Positions 11,906 to 24,915 of a stretch of DNA of 60,000 nucleotides are shown piece after piece. Both the position numbers and the translations under genes were made by a program. Source of the DNA: Lineus longissimus (Eukaryota; Nemertea; Pilidiophora; Heteronemertea; Lineidae); assembly GCF_910592395.1 (NCBI RefSeq), contig NC_088310.1, positions 20,035,501 through 20,095,500 on the forward strand, written 5' to 3'. The notes below the pieces were generated by a model that made no database searches, was not told the DNA's origin, and saw only the letters and a list, made by a program, of their open reading frames with translations. Position 1 is the first letter of the stretch; every line of letters starts with the position of its first letter.

Positions 11906-14018
11906 ATGGCTGTTGGCTGTTACGTGGTAATGGATGTATTCATCATAGCCACCTAGAATCTTTCAGCAAGGCTTTTTACTGTTCAGAGATAACATGAATT
12001 CATCATCATACTCATAGCCACATGTTTCAATCAGGTCGGCCATTGAATCGTTGCAAGCAATATCAAAATTGATAACCTGTTTCACAATTTATTGCTTTAT
12101 GAGTTTCCTAAACAGATTTCTCTCACCACTTATCAGTACATGTAACTCCATTTCATCGGCACAATAATAAACTCTCGAAGCAGTCCACTTCGTCATCCTG
12201 ATCGTCTCTTACGGGGCGGGTCTCTTACGGACTGGACGAGGCTGACCCAGCACTACGCCCAAAGTGTGCACAATTATTGCTCTTCTGAAAGTCACTTACC
12301 ATCATCAGCCATCAGCATCTTGGGTAATTTGCCACGTCAACACAAATGGTAACTAAACGTTCTCCAGCCAGTCGTATAGCCAGGGGTTTCAATCAGCCTT
12401 CCATTAGAGAGGACAATGCGAAAGTAATACTGACGGGGGGGGGGGGGGGCAGACTTTAAATGTCAGGGTGTAATCTACTCACTTTCGCTGGTGGCCGTTA
12501 TCAGACTTCAAACACTCATATAGTCTCTTGCTTTTAGTTTGCTAAAATGAAATAGACGCAACGAGCACTTTTTTTACACATTGCGTACATGTATACTCAC
12601 ATACATGTAAGTGGTTGCACGATAGATGGAAGTAGATTTATTGAAAGAGCAACTACTTTTTATGACGGCAAAACGTATAACCGTCAAGGCACTTGCACCA
12701 AAGATGGAATAGTCGACTGGTCGTGCCCCAGGGCACATGGAAGCCATCTCACCGACAATGGTTCTTTATAACAAAATTAGCGGCTACCCTCATCAGATTA
12801 GCATACCATTCGCAGAAATTACCTGAGAAGTATTGCTGAGTCGCGCATGTGATGGGGCTCGTTATTTCAAAAAGGGTATTTTGGATGATTTTGCTGGCCA
12901 TTTTCACGGTCGATAATCTGCCTACACTGTATAGTGAATTAGCCAAAATGACAGAGAAGTTCACATGCCCGTTATGCAGTGATGACATGACCCAGTATCT
13001 TAGTTTGGGCATTTCCTGTGTTGTTGTCTGCATGCATGGAAGAAGGAGAAAATTGCACGTGAACCTAACGCTGAACCGGTAATCATACGAAAGTTCCATC
13101 GTAAATTAGTAAGCCATTCGAATGTCGATTGTTTTACAGGAAATTAATCAGGAACATCACTTTGTATGCGGATTTGGGTGTGGTCTTAATTTTCCACTGA
13201 ACCGTAATAATATCTAGTTCATATCCACTTAATGGCGACACTGTAATGACAGTTTATTCTATCCTGTCTATTAACCCTCAAAATACACGTAAGATATATA
13301 TACGTGTATATTCGGAATCTCGAATGGCGGGCTTGAGGTAGTTTTCTCACCTTGGTAATAAAATCGTTCTATTTATACCCTTTTCAAAATATATTCCCGG
13401 AGAGGTATCAGGATTTGGTTACAAAGGAAGGAAACCGATCTTATGATTATACGCCCCCACAGCCATCACGTCCAACAGTAATGTGACACTATACCGGTGC
13501 AAACTCCCTTGGCAGTCCATTGCGTTGCCCTAATTGGGCTTCTTATGGTGAGAAACGAGGCCGGTACGTCCACTGCGTCAGGAGTGTCGTCGAATCCTGA
13601 GGTGGTTTCTTGTATTTTTTGATGTATAGGAAATCAAAAGCGCGGACGAAATCGAATATCTTCGGGAAGTTGAAAAAATATTCCCATAGCAATCATATAC
13701 TATTACAAACGAAATTGTCTTTGTGTCATTGTTCTGTTTCTTTTTCGTATTCTAAACTTACCGACTTCACCAATCTTTGACTGTCATTGGCATGATATAT
13801 CATCCTTATGTTACACCATGAATGGTAATAGCATTATGACAGTAGAGCTAAATCATGAAATCCCAGGGGATAGATATAGCCTATTTTACTGTAATTATAT
13901 GTATATACATGAACGAACACAAAAAAAAGCGGGGAACAGGATAACTTTCGATACATGTACATGTAATAAGAGCAATGGATTCACGTTTGACACCGGACCC
14001 AAAAAGCGAAGTGTTTCT
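11906..14018. other. No gene recognised; includes a G homopolymer
   Basis: A run of about 15 G occurs near 12435-12450. Short frames around 12750-13100 on both strands overlap each other and lack support. I assign no function. Confidence 0.4.
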
Positions 14019-14023
14019 AAAAA
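14019..14023 (-). terminator. RNA polymerase III T5 terminator of the tRNA-Ser gene
   Basis: AAAAA on the + strand (TTTTT on the transcribed strand) starts 4 nt past the discriminator base. A second A5 run lies near 14000. Confidence 0.8.
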
Positions 14024-14026
14024 TTT

Positions 14027-14108
14027 CGCTGCGAGCAGGGTTCGAACCTACGCGGGAAGACCCCATTGGATTTCAAGTCCAACGCCTTAACCACTCGGCC
14101 ATCGCAGC
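14027..14108 (-). tRNA. tRNA-Ser, anticodon UGA
   Basis: Read on the - strand, this is an 82-nt class II tRNA including discriminator G (14027). The acceptor stem GCTGCGA/TCGCAGC pairs fully. Box A is TGGCCGAGTGG, box B is GGTTCGAACC. The anticodon stem TTGGA/TCCAA holds the loop CTTGAAA, so the anticodon is TGA. A long variable arm with a GGG/CCC stem is typical of tRNA-Ser. The T stem GTAGG/CCTGC has one G-U pair. No intron is present. All features fit a functional gene rather than a tRNA-derived SINE. Confidence 0.97.
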
Positions 14109-14152
14109 TTGCTGGATTAATGTATATGCTAATGCAATCCTAATTAGCCCTG

Positions 14153-14166
14153 GGACTTTAAAGTCC
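14153..14166. promoter_or_regulatory. 14-bp perfect palindrome upstream of the tRNA gene
   Basis: GGACTTTAAAGTCC lies 45-58 bp upstream of the tRNA 5' end. It could be an upstream binding site or coincidence. Confidence 0.3.
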
Positions 14167-17100
14167 GGCTTTCGAACTCCTGGCGTATTAGTTACATATC
14201 ATAGTGATGCTAGGATGTTCACCCTTATACCATAATGTGTGGGCGGTCATGAAAGACGATAATGTACTAGCCCGGAGGTGATAACATCATCTTTTTCTTA
14301 CGAAACACAAATAATAGCTCATGCATCATTCTCCAAACTCATCGGATCTCAGCTGACTTGTGGTTGCTATGGCGACAGTTTTGGGCGTCGGTGGTTTAGT
14401 TCTTCCTGTAAGAGGCAACGCTGTCTAAAACATAGCTTCAAAGTACATGTATATTTCAGGTCACCGCACTCTCATCTTATTACTTCGATAATCACATTCT
14501 TATTTCAATATTTTTCTGAGGAATCGTAGCTTCTAAGAGTCTAATCACCGGACTGGTTGCTTGGACATTTCGCCCGAAAGCGACCATGTGACGCACGGGA
14601 ATTTTACTACGCTGAGTTGAAGCATTGAATCTATACCAACAAGCAAACGGGTGACATCACGTCACGTGATGAATGAGGGGACAATTCGATATGTCAGCCA
14701 AGTTGAATGACATTTCGTGACAGGAAAAGGTTATCAACTAAACTTACGGAAGTTTTCTTCTAAGATTGCTCTCATCATTACATGACAATGACATCCCGTA
14801 AGATTGATTTCTTTCAGTGTAAATTAACTGTGATTGTTTTTTTGCGCAATGAGACATGTCTTTCGCATTAATCGACATTGCAGATATGTGCGATTGTTTT
14901 TCCTTTAAAAAGCTCGCTAACCGGTTTGCACCCGGAATGTATAGCTAGTGTGTCTGCGATCTTCCTTTACAGTCGCTAAATGTTGTTGTTGAGACGAACG
15001 GTCCTTTAAAAAAACTCTGAAAAGCCCTGAAGAGGAGGTTGGTGTGCACCTGGGGACTCTGTCCGCCATTGCTATCACATAATTCACTCGCCTTCAGTGT
15101 TTTTTCTTTGATATATCCAACGAATTTGTAAATTAATATTTGAACACCTATAAAGTATGAATTAGCCTGCTTACGTTCAAATATATATTTTATCCTCGTG
15201 ACAATCCATCGATCATTTTATTTCATTTGAAGATTACCTGTTCAAATACTCGATATACCTCAATAAATTCAATAGAAGCAATGAAATGTGGGCCATGAGA
15301 ATTAAAGGATATCTCATGCTCTCATGAGTGAATGACCAAGTACAATGCGTATCTTCAATATCGTCTTTTAAAAGCAGTTGGATCATTTTGTGGATTGTTT
15401 CATGGTGGCATGTCTGTAGGTAAGTAGTCTACTATAGGACTAAGGTTGTGGCTCCTGAAAATCTAGGCGACGCTTTGTAGGGTTTAACTATTCTGGCGCT
15501 TTAGTACCTCGTTTTGTCAATTTATTTATACCTGTTTTCATTTTCGTTAGCTCTATTTTGTAAATGCTATCAGTTTTATCTTTCATATCTATGGACTGAA
15601 CGGGTGTTCTGAACTCTTCATGCACTGTCTATTTTCTGACAATATGGATTGCGTACGGAAGAGGAAAGCAACGCACCTTCTCCATGTTATCACTTGGAAA
15701 ACAATGACGCAAATATATAACTATATAATGTTATTAACCGCACTCTTACTTTTGTCGACTGTCTTCCACATGTCCGTGTTGCAAAGACGTTCAATTAACT
15801 CCATTACAGAGTGGCTTCCCTCCTCTCTTTGAAAAGTGAAGATAATGCCATTACTAACCTTTAGACCACCTAATACATTTTCTTTGTAAGCTTAATACAT
15901 GTATATACAAAATGTCAACCATCCACTCACCCACTAGCATCATGACACCGCAACCGTTTCAGCGCAGATAGATGGTATATTATGGTGCAACTTCGTATGC
16001 GAGGGCTACATTCAATTCCCGGTCTACAGGAAATTGTTGTCACGCGAACGAGTAATGTCTATCTCATGTTGCCGTTACTTGATTAAACTATGTTATTGTA
16101 CGCCCCCACCAACATTCTCCATTCATTAATGACCACAAAAGATATCTGCACACGCACAATCACAATCACTGTTGTTATGCCCCCCGGTCCACCCCTTCCC
16201 CCTTTTACTAATCCTTAAATGTCACAACCATCACCCACGTAACAGTACTCTACTGATGAAGAAATGATTACCTTTTTCTCGAGACCCAGGGATACATGCG
16301 CATTGCCATTTCAACGTAAAAACATGTCTCGATAGCTGCATGATCGTTTGGCCTTTCGAAGGTAAATGAAATAGACGCCAGTGCCATTGATCTTTCTGCG
16401 ACGAGTTTCTGCTAGTCTTCATATTGGAAGAAAATTAATTCAGTCAGAGTCGATGGTATATATTCTGGTTAGCTGATTCTCAAACGTATTGTAATGGAGG
16501 AAATAATATAGTCTTGCTTTGAAGCACGGACGTTGAAGCTATATATATTTGAGTGTGGTTTAGTCATGCAGTGTTCATAATAACTATATAGCTTGACAAA
16601 ATTGATAACATTTTTTTGTACATACATGTTGGCGACAAGAGTCCATGTTCCTTGAAAATAAACATTTTGACACCAGCAGTTCTAATTTTGTTCTGTAAAG
16701 TGATCGGCTTTCTTTCATAGTTGCTTGCTATACGTTGTATCCCTACTTCAATACTCTTCTACAACCAAGTTTAAATTCTCTATACTTGATACAATGATAT
16801 CTCTTGAACGTCCAGCTTGAAAATAAAGTGGTGATAAATAAGTCTTGGGGATAAACAAGTATAGTGGGTGGTTGGAGACACGGATCAGCTAGCGTTTATA
16901 ATGATGACTCCCTTGTTATGACACGCACGAGACATACAAACGAGACAGTCGATGATGATATATGTACAATCCTTTCGCAAGCCATTCTGTTGACCCTGAT
17001 GTCAAAAAAGTCATAAACTTCACGAGATTTCAACAGAAAGTCGGGTTTTTTATACGATAAATTCGATGGCCCTAATTTACGAGGCGATTGGCATAAGCAG

Positions 17101-20100
17101 CGCTATCAAAGTAAATCATTAGAGCACGTGTTGTGACTGGTTGGGAACAACATATCCGAGCTATCGAAAAAGATGATGAATGTTGGCCGAAAGTTAGTCA
17201 TCTAAACTAACCATTGATTGCTGAAAGGTGGGTAAAATACCAATAGCATGCCGAGAGGCGGCCAATGATTGCTGAAATATGGTAATATCTAAATAACACA
17301 GGGATTGCCGCGCATTGCGGTTATAATATCTGTCTGACGATTTGAGGTCATAAGTGTTATAAGTGTTGTACGATCATTAGTTTTGCCTGGCCTGCTTTCA
17401 TATAGAGGGTTATCAGACATTCAATCGTGTTATTCAGATATCTTTTACGAATTGATATATATGTCATCAGGTCTACCAAACACCCTCTGTCTGTCTGACC
17501 TATCAAATTGGCTATGATGATATTGTTGGCGGAAACGCGCCATCTCATGTGAGAAACCCAGAGGCTATATATTGCTGGACGATAATTGAAAACCATTAAT
17601 GAGAAATCCTACTACTGACATACAAAATAAGATTAAATTATCATTAACGTGCGTGAATGAGCTGTACTTGTGCCATGCCTTACGTTTGTGCAATTAGCCA
17701 TGAATCTCACCATTTAGGCCCGTGGAAGTAACCGCTTGAAGCACGACTTTGTTTGAGAATCGTGATTTGCCGCACCAAGGCTGAGGGGCTTTCTCCATTC
17801 TGTGACCAAATCTAACATCGAGTTCTTCTGGTGTTCGTGGTTACCTAGACGTTTCTTTCCAGTCGTCTCTGGATGTGCTCACATGAGTTGCTGCAGCTGT
17901 TTTTTAAACTATAAGGTAGGCTTTGTTTTTTGCCGTCAAACCTGAATGGTTTGGTGAAATCGTTCATTTACTCTACAGTAACTCTGTTTTGTTCGTGCTT
18001 CTGTTCTGTCTTGTACGACACAAATATTCAATACATCTAGCATCGTGTGAACACCTCTGCCTTTTATTGATATCACAAACTGAAGGAAATTGCATTTATA
18101 GTGTGACGTATACATATTTACCGTCATGTATTGAAGAAGCACCAATTTCCTTTTGCGGTCAATTAATTCATGGACTTAACACACTTTTCACACGAATTCG
18201 GTTTCGGTAGCTAAAATGTTGCGTGATAAATTTACTTTCACATTCACACGCTAACAAAGTTATATTCATTGTTACTTTTTAGCAGTTCGCTTGGCGATCA
18301 CGAATGGCGTTATCTTAGTGCTATCTTGTTGTCGTCTCGTTAAAAAAATTAGTTTTTGTCATGGACGTGTTCTGCTAACTGCAAACGGTTCTATTCTTAT
18401 TGGCAAATGTTGAAATTGAGTAAATATTTCCGATAGATTATACGGTGCTCTCACGGAGAACCGAATGATATGACATCCGGCATTGGCTGTCAACACAATA
18501 TCGTTTTTAGAGTGTAGATAAACAAACTCTTTTTCTCATTAATCGATTGATTTGGCCAATGTTTGGAGATCGCCCTATCCAATTAAATTGATACTGCATG
18601 TAAGATCTGTTGGCGATTGAACCACGATATGATGAAGTTTATTGGAAACCAGTTTTATATAACAGTAAATGCTAAGAAACCACAAACATATGCATATTTT
18701 ATCAGCAAATCGAACGGCTGGCCTCTAAGTGATTGTCATGCAAGCGTATTTGATATTATCTCGCCGAATGTTTTCATTCAAACAGCAGTTAAATGATTAA
18801 TATCAATATTCTATAGGCATAATCACGTAGTGTTGGTCAAGTCTTACCAAGCCATTGATCTTTTGATCGATTTGTTTACAAGTGCACATGACCGGGTAGG
18901 ACCTGCTAGAGTTGGACAACAGTAATTTGTTTTATATCAAAACACTACTACGGAAGGTCGGATCAAGAATGAGGGATGTTGACTTTGCCTAATGTGGTTA
19001 TATTGGCTGGCTTCGTGGCATAACGCGATCAGCGAATATTGCTTTTTGTAGCATACGGGGTCCTCAGTGTTGGAAGTGCTCGCTAAGTATCAAATGAGTT
19101 GTGTGCTGAAGTGTCTCCTTGAGACCTGCTTTCGAATGGAAATGCGGCATCAGGACCATTGCTTTGCTTTCACATCAGCAGCCCGTGAGTATTGACCCAA
19201 CACCAACAGAATGAGTTTTTAATCTGCGAAAGTGCAAATTTCTGTTGAAATGTGCACTCACTAGAGGAGTTGATTCTGTGTCAAGCTGTTACTGATTACC
19301 TTTCGATACAAATATTCCATCATAATTATATGCTATCAACACCACGCGGTCTTCTTTTGCAACCGTAATATAACGAACATCATTCTCTAAAATACTCACA
19401 GCTAAGGACTTATAGACCGTATCCGTGTACCACAGCCCGTTTGTGCAAAGTGGTAATGTCATTTGAAATGTAGCCTAACAGCAACTTATGTAAAGGTGTC
19501 GAGTGTTTTCTGTGCTTCAAAATGGAAAACAAATGCCATAATTGTTATCAGATCTATCAAGGATTCATTAGAGATCCTTTGATCTATCTATATCTTTATT
19601 CATGACCATGCTTTAGACTGGACTTTCAAAAGCAGAACATATCATCATTACATAAACATTTTGCGATATGATCTTCACCGTCTTATAATTTTCCTACATT
19701 GATACGCCCGCCCTTAATTTGAACGTGCATCCTTTATCTTTTTGGAGGGGTAAATCGAGATGTAGCGGAGACCAATTTCCTTTACCAAAATGACTTAGGT
19801 AGTTTATCGATCCAAGCTACAAATCAATAGCTCCATCCTATATATAGAGCCACAGCAGACGACGGATATTTGCCTTGGTTGCCGTCAGTTTAATGTAGAT
19901 TGTCACTTCACGCTTGATGGATCGATGGGTGCGTATCACGTCATCGGAAACTGGCCTGAAACAGGAAGGCATTAATCTTGTTCTGTTCAAATTACGATGT
20001 TATGCAAATCGTTAAATGATGTTTGGTCACTGGCTTCGGAAGGTGTCGTAAATCTGATGCGGTGTTGCGTTGCCTAGTATTTCTGTAATGGGAGGATGTT

Positions 20101-21689
20101 CCTGTAATTTAGCTCCAGCGGTCTACTTTTTGGTGTTATTTAGTGTGCTATACATGCGGAAGGTATAAATCTGCTACAATCGTGGCCATGTTTACTTGAT
20201 TGCAATGAATTCTTATTAATTATCAGCTTTACTCCCTTCGTTCCTCTGAGAGTATTTGGCCGTCAATAACGTTCCCCCATTGTCTTCTGATCCTTACGAT
20301 CCTCTCGAGCGCGTCTTGTTTTGGTTCCCAGCAGTGTTCCTATATCTACGCCATAAACAATAAGGAATGCATCGCGGAGTGTCCAAGGTCTCGGCCCATC
20401 AGAGGATGACTAAGTGGTTCATCCAAGCAATTTGATCCAAACCGTTCCATCAAATAATTTTACGGAATGTTCACCACCAATAATAGCAAAATAATCGTCG
20501 TAGGTGAACCGAAATAGTTTTATCATTCGGGTCTGCGCATTGAAGTAGCACTCCTTAGGGCCCCTGTCCTGTTATTCCGCAAGTAGGCCCGTCAACCGTT
20601 CCATTACAGTCGATGCTATGGTTCAGATGAACATCCTATTCAGAAATACTTACTTAAACCGTTGGTACAACCTAATTTGAACATTCTGTCATTGGGCTAA
20701 AGTGTCTCGGATTGGTGCGCTGTTTTCTAATAGATTAGTCTTGGTTCTCGACTCATTGGAATGAACAGAAAGGTAAGGTCGGGAGGCTAAAAAGTTTAGT
20801 TTCAGCGCTCTTGTTGTCACTTCCATACCGTATCTTTTCCTACTCATTTTAATCATGATGTATACATCTTTAATCTTTAATGCGTCGAGGTCCCTGCACT
20901 CGCACCTTCTCCAACTCTCTCCAAGTGCCGCAAAATACAGTTTTCCAAAATTTGCAAACATTAAAGGGTCATCGCTTCGATCGTTGTTGGCAGGATCACT
21001 TCCAGTTCTATAGTATCGATAATTCTCAATATGTTTTTCTTATCGTTAAAACACGTAGGATGTAATAGAGATAACCAAAAGTGCGACGTTATTGTCATGA
21101 TCTATCAATTAACCTTTTGATAATCGAACCAGACGTCCTGTAATCTGACGGGTGATATATGACATTAGGATCGTGATATAGGTTAATATTTCAATTTTGT
21201 TTGAGAAAAGAAATCGATCGGAGGGCTGGCAGGCTCATTTTGGTCCTGGGGATAGGAAAAACTCTGACTTTTAGTGTGAGAAAAGGTCAAAATCTGCATG
21301 AAAGTTTATCGTACTGGATGTTTTATCTGATCCGGCCACTATCTAGCCAACAATATCGTTCAACTCTAGTTGTTGAAGAACCAGACCAGAAACGCCAATT
21401 CTATCAAAATAAAAGTCAAAGCCTTTGGTGGTGTATGCATAAGAGATTGATTTGGACAAGCACAAAAAGACCGTGCGTCTTTAATTAGCGTTATTGATGA
21501 CCTGTTATAAACGATTATCGACCTGCTCCCGCCTTTACTAAGGCAAATCAATACTGTTCTCAAGCACATCAATTGCTTATCTTCCGCAAGGAACATTTTC
21601 AATCTATAACGCTTGACTATGGATAGACATATCTGAATTTACTGCATGCATATGGACGTGCACAGGTTTGGGATATGCTGGTGAGCCTT
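14167..21689. other. 7.5-kb stretch with no gene recognised
   Basis: AT-rich sequence with many ATCGAT-, TTAAT- and palindromic TACATGTA-like motifs. No open frame is long or splice-bounded enough to support, and no complete transposon was seen. It could hold distal regulatory elements, but nothing in the sequence alone shows that. Confidence 0.4.
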
Positions 21690-22220
21690 CTTTAAAAAGC
21701 CTTTCCTTCTCTTAACCTTCCTCTTCTTGTTCTATATCATGTCTTCTGGCGTTATCTCACTCCTTCCTGTTTATTTCCTCTATCCTTGTTTTATCATTGT
21801 CTCATCCCACCAGCTTCAAGACCTTTATCCCCCTTTTATTAATTTCCATTTCCATTTCCAACTTCATTTTCATTCTTTTAACTGGCTTTGCATTCGTTCC
21901 CGTTAACAAAGCTTCCTTCCAATGGAATTACCTTCATGTGCCTTTCTTCACTCTCTTTGATTGACTTTCTTTCTGCTTATGTTTCCATTTTCTTGTTTGC
22001 CATAACACGCTGTAGCTTTTTTCTTATTTTGCCTTCCTCCGGTTATTTGGTCCCTTTCCTACTACAACTTCTTTCTAATTGTCGCCTTCTTTCCTTGTCA
22101 TGCATTTACATGCGATTTATTTTGACATCTTTACAATCCCTCTCATTGCTTTACTTACATTCATGTTGTTTCACATTCTATCATTTTACTTCACAAAATG
22201 TGCCTTGGCTTGTTTCGTTG
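21690..22220. repeat. C/T-rich strand-asymmetric tract
   Basis: About 500 bp in which the + strand is dominated by pyrimidines (CCTTCC, TTTCCATTTCCA and similar). The lack of A/G-rich stop codons on this strand creates a hydrophobic, Ser/Leu/Phe-rich chance frame at 21888-22316. It looks like a degenerate polypyrimidine tract. Confidence 0.65.
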
Positions 22221-23369
22221 ATTGATGTCTGTCATTACTTCATGGTCAAACTGTCATGGCTTAGGCAATTGCAAAGCATCGGAAAGAACGTTTATCAATG
22301 TCACGTATACGTATAATTTGCCAAAACCTTTTTTGTAAGAACTTGACACACATGTTTACAGGCTTTTGAACTTGATTAAAAGTTGATATCTGGGCCTCCC
22401 CCTTTGTCAATAAGCCCGGTTTGATCACTAGATCATTCTCAGCGGGGTGTTTGTGAGACATTACGTGCCGATAACTTTTTCTTTCAGTTGATCTGATAAA
22501 TATAATGTGAAAAATCTCAATTGAATTTGACGCGAGCAGTTGACTGTAGCTACTCTAAGGCGTCAAGGAAAGCGATTTCTTTGACTAAACTTGTCATTTG
22601 ACTTTGAATACTGCTGCCTACATCCATGCAACTTTAACATAGACATGTCCAAGTCTGTCAACGTCATCAGCTGTCAGTGTCAACGGCAGGTTATATCAAA
22701 ACACAGAAGATCTTCATTCAGCAAATCCATCAAATAACTTCTTTAATTTATATGGCCTTATAGAAGAATCGATTTGATTGATAGGACACGATGAATAGGT
22801 TATCGCAATGCCGCAGTCGTTTTCGAAGGTCACGAGTACACCACGCAGGTTTCGCAACCCCTACGAACGACGAAGTACGAACTAACGTGCTAACTTAAGT
22901 ACATCTGTCGCGTCGTGAAGTCCTGTGCCAAATCATTTTTGCGACACTGACATCCTTGTCCAATTCATGCCTGGCTTCTCGAGAAAATGTAATCAAAGTC
23001 AAACGATTATTTCCAAAGCCTTTTAAGGCTTTCGGTTTTCCCATAAGAAAGATGGTTGCTACACTATGAGGTGATCGAGAGACAAAGTCAATCGATTCCA
23101 TGTGTTGCGCGTGAACTGTGATTGCCCGATGTTCCTTCACGCTCGGTATCAAACAGAAGATGTTATTCGACCACAGGTGTGTGTAGGTCGTTTTCACTCG
23201 ATACATCTCTGTCGTTAGGCAGGTGTCGCAACTCTTACGAAGAGCCAAGACAAAGTGCAAAGTATATACATGTCACTAAATTTTATTTTCAGCATATTAG
23301 AGAAATCAAATCGTTTATTTCTAGGCCAGCTAAAGATGACTCTAACGTTAGTGTTTTTTATCTTTTCAG
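22221..23369. other. Upstream region of the 265-aa ORF; unresolved
   Basis: No complete gene is assigned. Two short frames, near 22808-22884 and 23180-23260, read with a shared SFSxxTS...RxRNxYE pattern and may be a duplicated exon-like module. I could not join either to the downstream 265-aa frame in phase using a plausible donor and acceptor. Confidence 0.3.
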
Positions 23370-23391
23370 AATATCATAGATCACGCCGGGT

Positions 23392-24189
23392 ATGATGTTA
23401 GCGATGGGCATCGAACGAGCTCACCACATTGGCCCTTCTCCCAGATCCACCAATTTCAAGGTCATATCTAGACTACCGTGTCGACTTGAGAGAGAGGCCA
23501 CTAAAAGGAAAAACCCGCGTATCCAGAAACTAGGAGCTATCGACATGTCAAGGTCAAGTCGCCAACGAGCTGTGTCCGCCTGTTCAGACTCTTCTAGAGA
23601 AAATGGCGACTACCAACTATCAAAACAAACTAAATTCATGGATTACAAAAACTCACCAAAATTGGTGCCTAAACAATCAACAGATATCCAACCTGTTGCA
23701 GATTATTCTAGAAGGCGGACATCGTCGTTTGATTCTAGTGCCATACGTGCGGACGAGTCACCATCACATCGACCGGGTTCAAAATCTGGCAATCCGTATA
23801 AAACTTTGAGACCAGAGGCCAAGGAAAAGGTTGTACGGAAGGTGTCTTTCTCGGATGACCTTATAGTCATAAGTGATGCCGGCGAGGTCAAGGCAAGAAG
23901 GTCACATTCTGCGCGCCATGTCCGATCTCGTGACCTTGAGGCAGACGGCCATAGGCCGAACGGGACGTGTAGATACATGCATTTATTAAAGGGACGAGAG
24001 GATCCATCACACAGTAAGGACTTGGACACTGTCTATCATGGACTTTCCTCATTACTAGGCACCAAGTCTAAGGACTCTGAACGTAAAACCACAAAGGTGC
24101 AATCTACAGAGAAAAGCAGTAAAAAGAAAGTTACAAAGGCTTTAAGCGTTCCGACAAAGAAAGGGTCAACGCATGCGGGTTCTGTATAG
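23392..24189 (+). CDS. Basic, Ser/Arg/Lys-rich predicted disordered protein (265 aa) with a PP1-docking-like KVSF motif
   Basis: A frame of 266 codons, GC-richer than its surroundings, and very unlikely by chance. The ATG follows a strong acceptor (TTTTTTATCTTTTCAG ending at 23369) and an in-frame TAG at 23377, so all the coding sequence would be in one last exon. The protein has no hydrophobic segment and no cysteine-rich domain. It is rich in Ser, Arg and Lys, with basic patches near residues 37-41 and 242-250. Residues 149-155 read RKVSFSD, a good match to the RVxF docking motif for protein phosphatase 1. An N-terminal IERAHHIG resembles a LINE ORF1 motif, but the rest does not follow it. 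I recognise no family. A poly(A) signal candidate lies at 24910. Confidence 0.55.
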   Translation: MMLAMGIERAHHIGPSPRSTNFKVISRLPCRLEREATKRKNPRIQKLGAIDMSRSSRQRAVSACSDSSRENGDYQLSKQTKFMDYKNSPKLVPKQSTDIQPVADYSRRRTSSFDSSAIRADESPSHRPGSKSGNPYKTLRPEAKEKVVRKVSFSDDLIVISDAGEVKARRSHSARHVRSRDLEADGHRPNGTCRYMHLLKGREDPSHSKDLDTVYHGLSSLLGTKSKDSERKTTKVQSTEKSSKKKVTKALSVPTKKGSTHAGSV

Positions 24190-24909
24190 TACAAATAATA
24201 ATGATAACTGTTCATACATGTATTGTTAAGTATGAATATCGGCAAAAAATGTTGAAGATATATTATTTTCAAAAGAAGAAAGCCGTTGTATAGTTTCTGA
24301 AAGTGTCGCTTTGCCGTCTGATTTAGCGTAAGCGTTGTTGTGGCCTGGAGGAGCCGTCAACCGAGCGATTCTCCAGCACTAGAAAGGAAGTTGATCCTTG
24401 GCCATACATACTGATGATGATGTACCGAGATTATATAATGGGGACAAAGATCAGAAGTGTCTATTTCGGCGCTGAGCCTTTTGGTAACATTGTAATACCT
24501 CGGCCAGGAATTGTCATGACCTTCAAAGAGCAGCAACTGCCTTTCAAATATATTGATATTATCTGGAAAGTCTCGCGAATACTAAGGACATATTTGACAC
24601 TATATAATGTTATTGGCAATATCAATTTTGTTTGACTGTTCTACGTTCAAAAAATGGTTGTACTGTTACCATGTTCAGTTCAGTTACCCTCACTACTGTG
24701 GTGATTCAATTGACAGAACACCCAATTGAATCGGGATATGTTCCTTTGGGTAAAATAGGGGGTCAGTCCTAACAGCCTGTCGTCCCTATCACGGGAATAG
24801 GCATATCCCAATTCATTGTGTTCCGCTGAAGCCGAACCAACCGGACAACTAGCAATGTCAGTTAAGAATAATTCTGTGAGTTGACTTACCACTCTGTTGA
24901 CATATGATA

Positions 24910-24915
24910 AATAAA
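24910..24915 (+). promoter_or_regulatory. Candidate poly(A) signal for the 265-aa ORF transcript
   Basis: AATAAA about 720 nt after the stop codon. The assignment rests only on position. Confidence 0.3.

Noticed and set aside
298-14108. Functional link between the THADA homologue and the nearby tRNA-Ser gene
   Set aside because: THADA-type partners act on position 32 of certain tRNAs, but being 5.5 kb apart in an animal genome is no evidence of a link.
21888-22316. 142-codon hydrophobic frame resembling a membrane protein
   Set aside because: It arises from the C/T-rich tract; Ser/Leu/Phe/Cys dominate simply because of base composition.
23392-23500. Possible LINE ORF1 remnant (IERAHHIG)
   Set aside because: The match is only about eight residues and the following sequence does not continue the ORF1 pattern.
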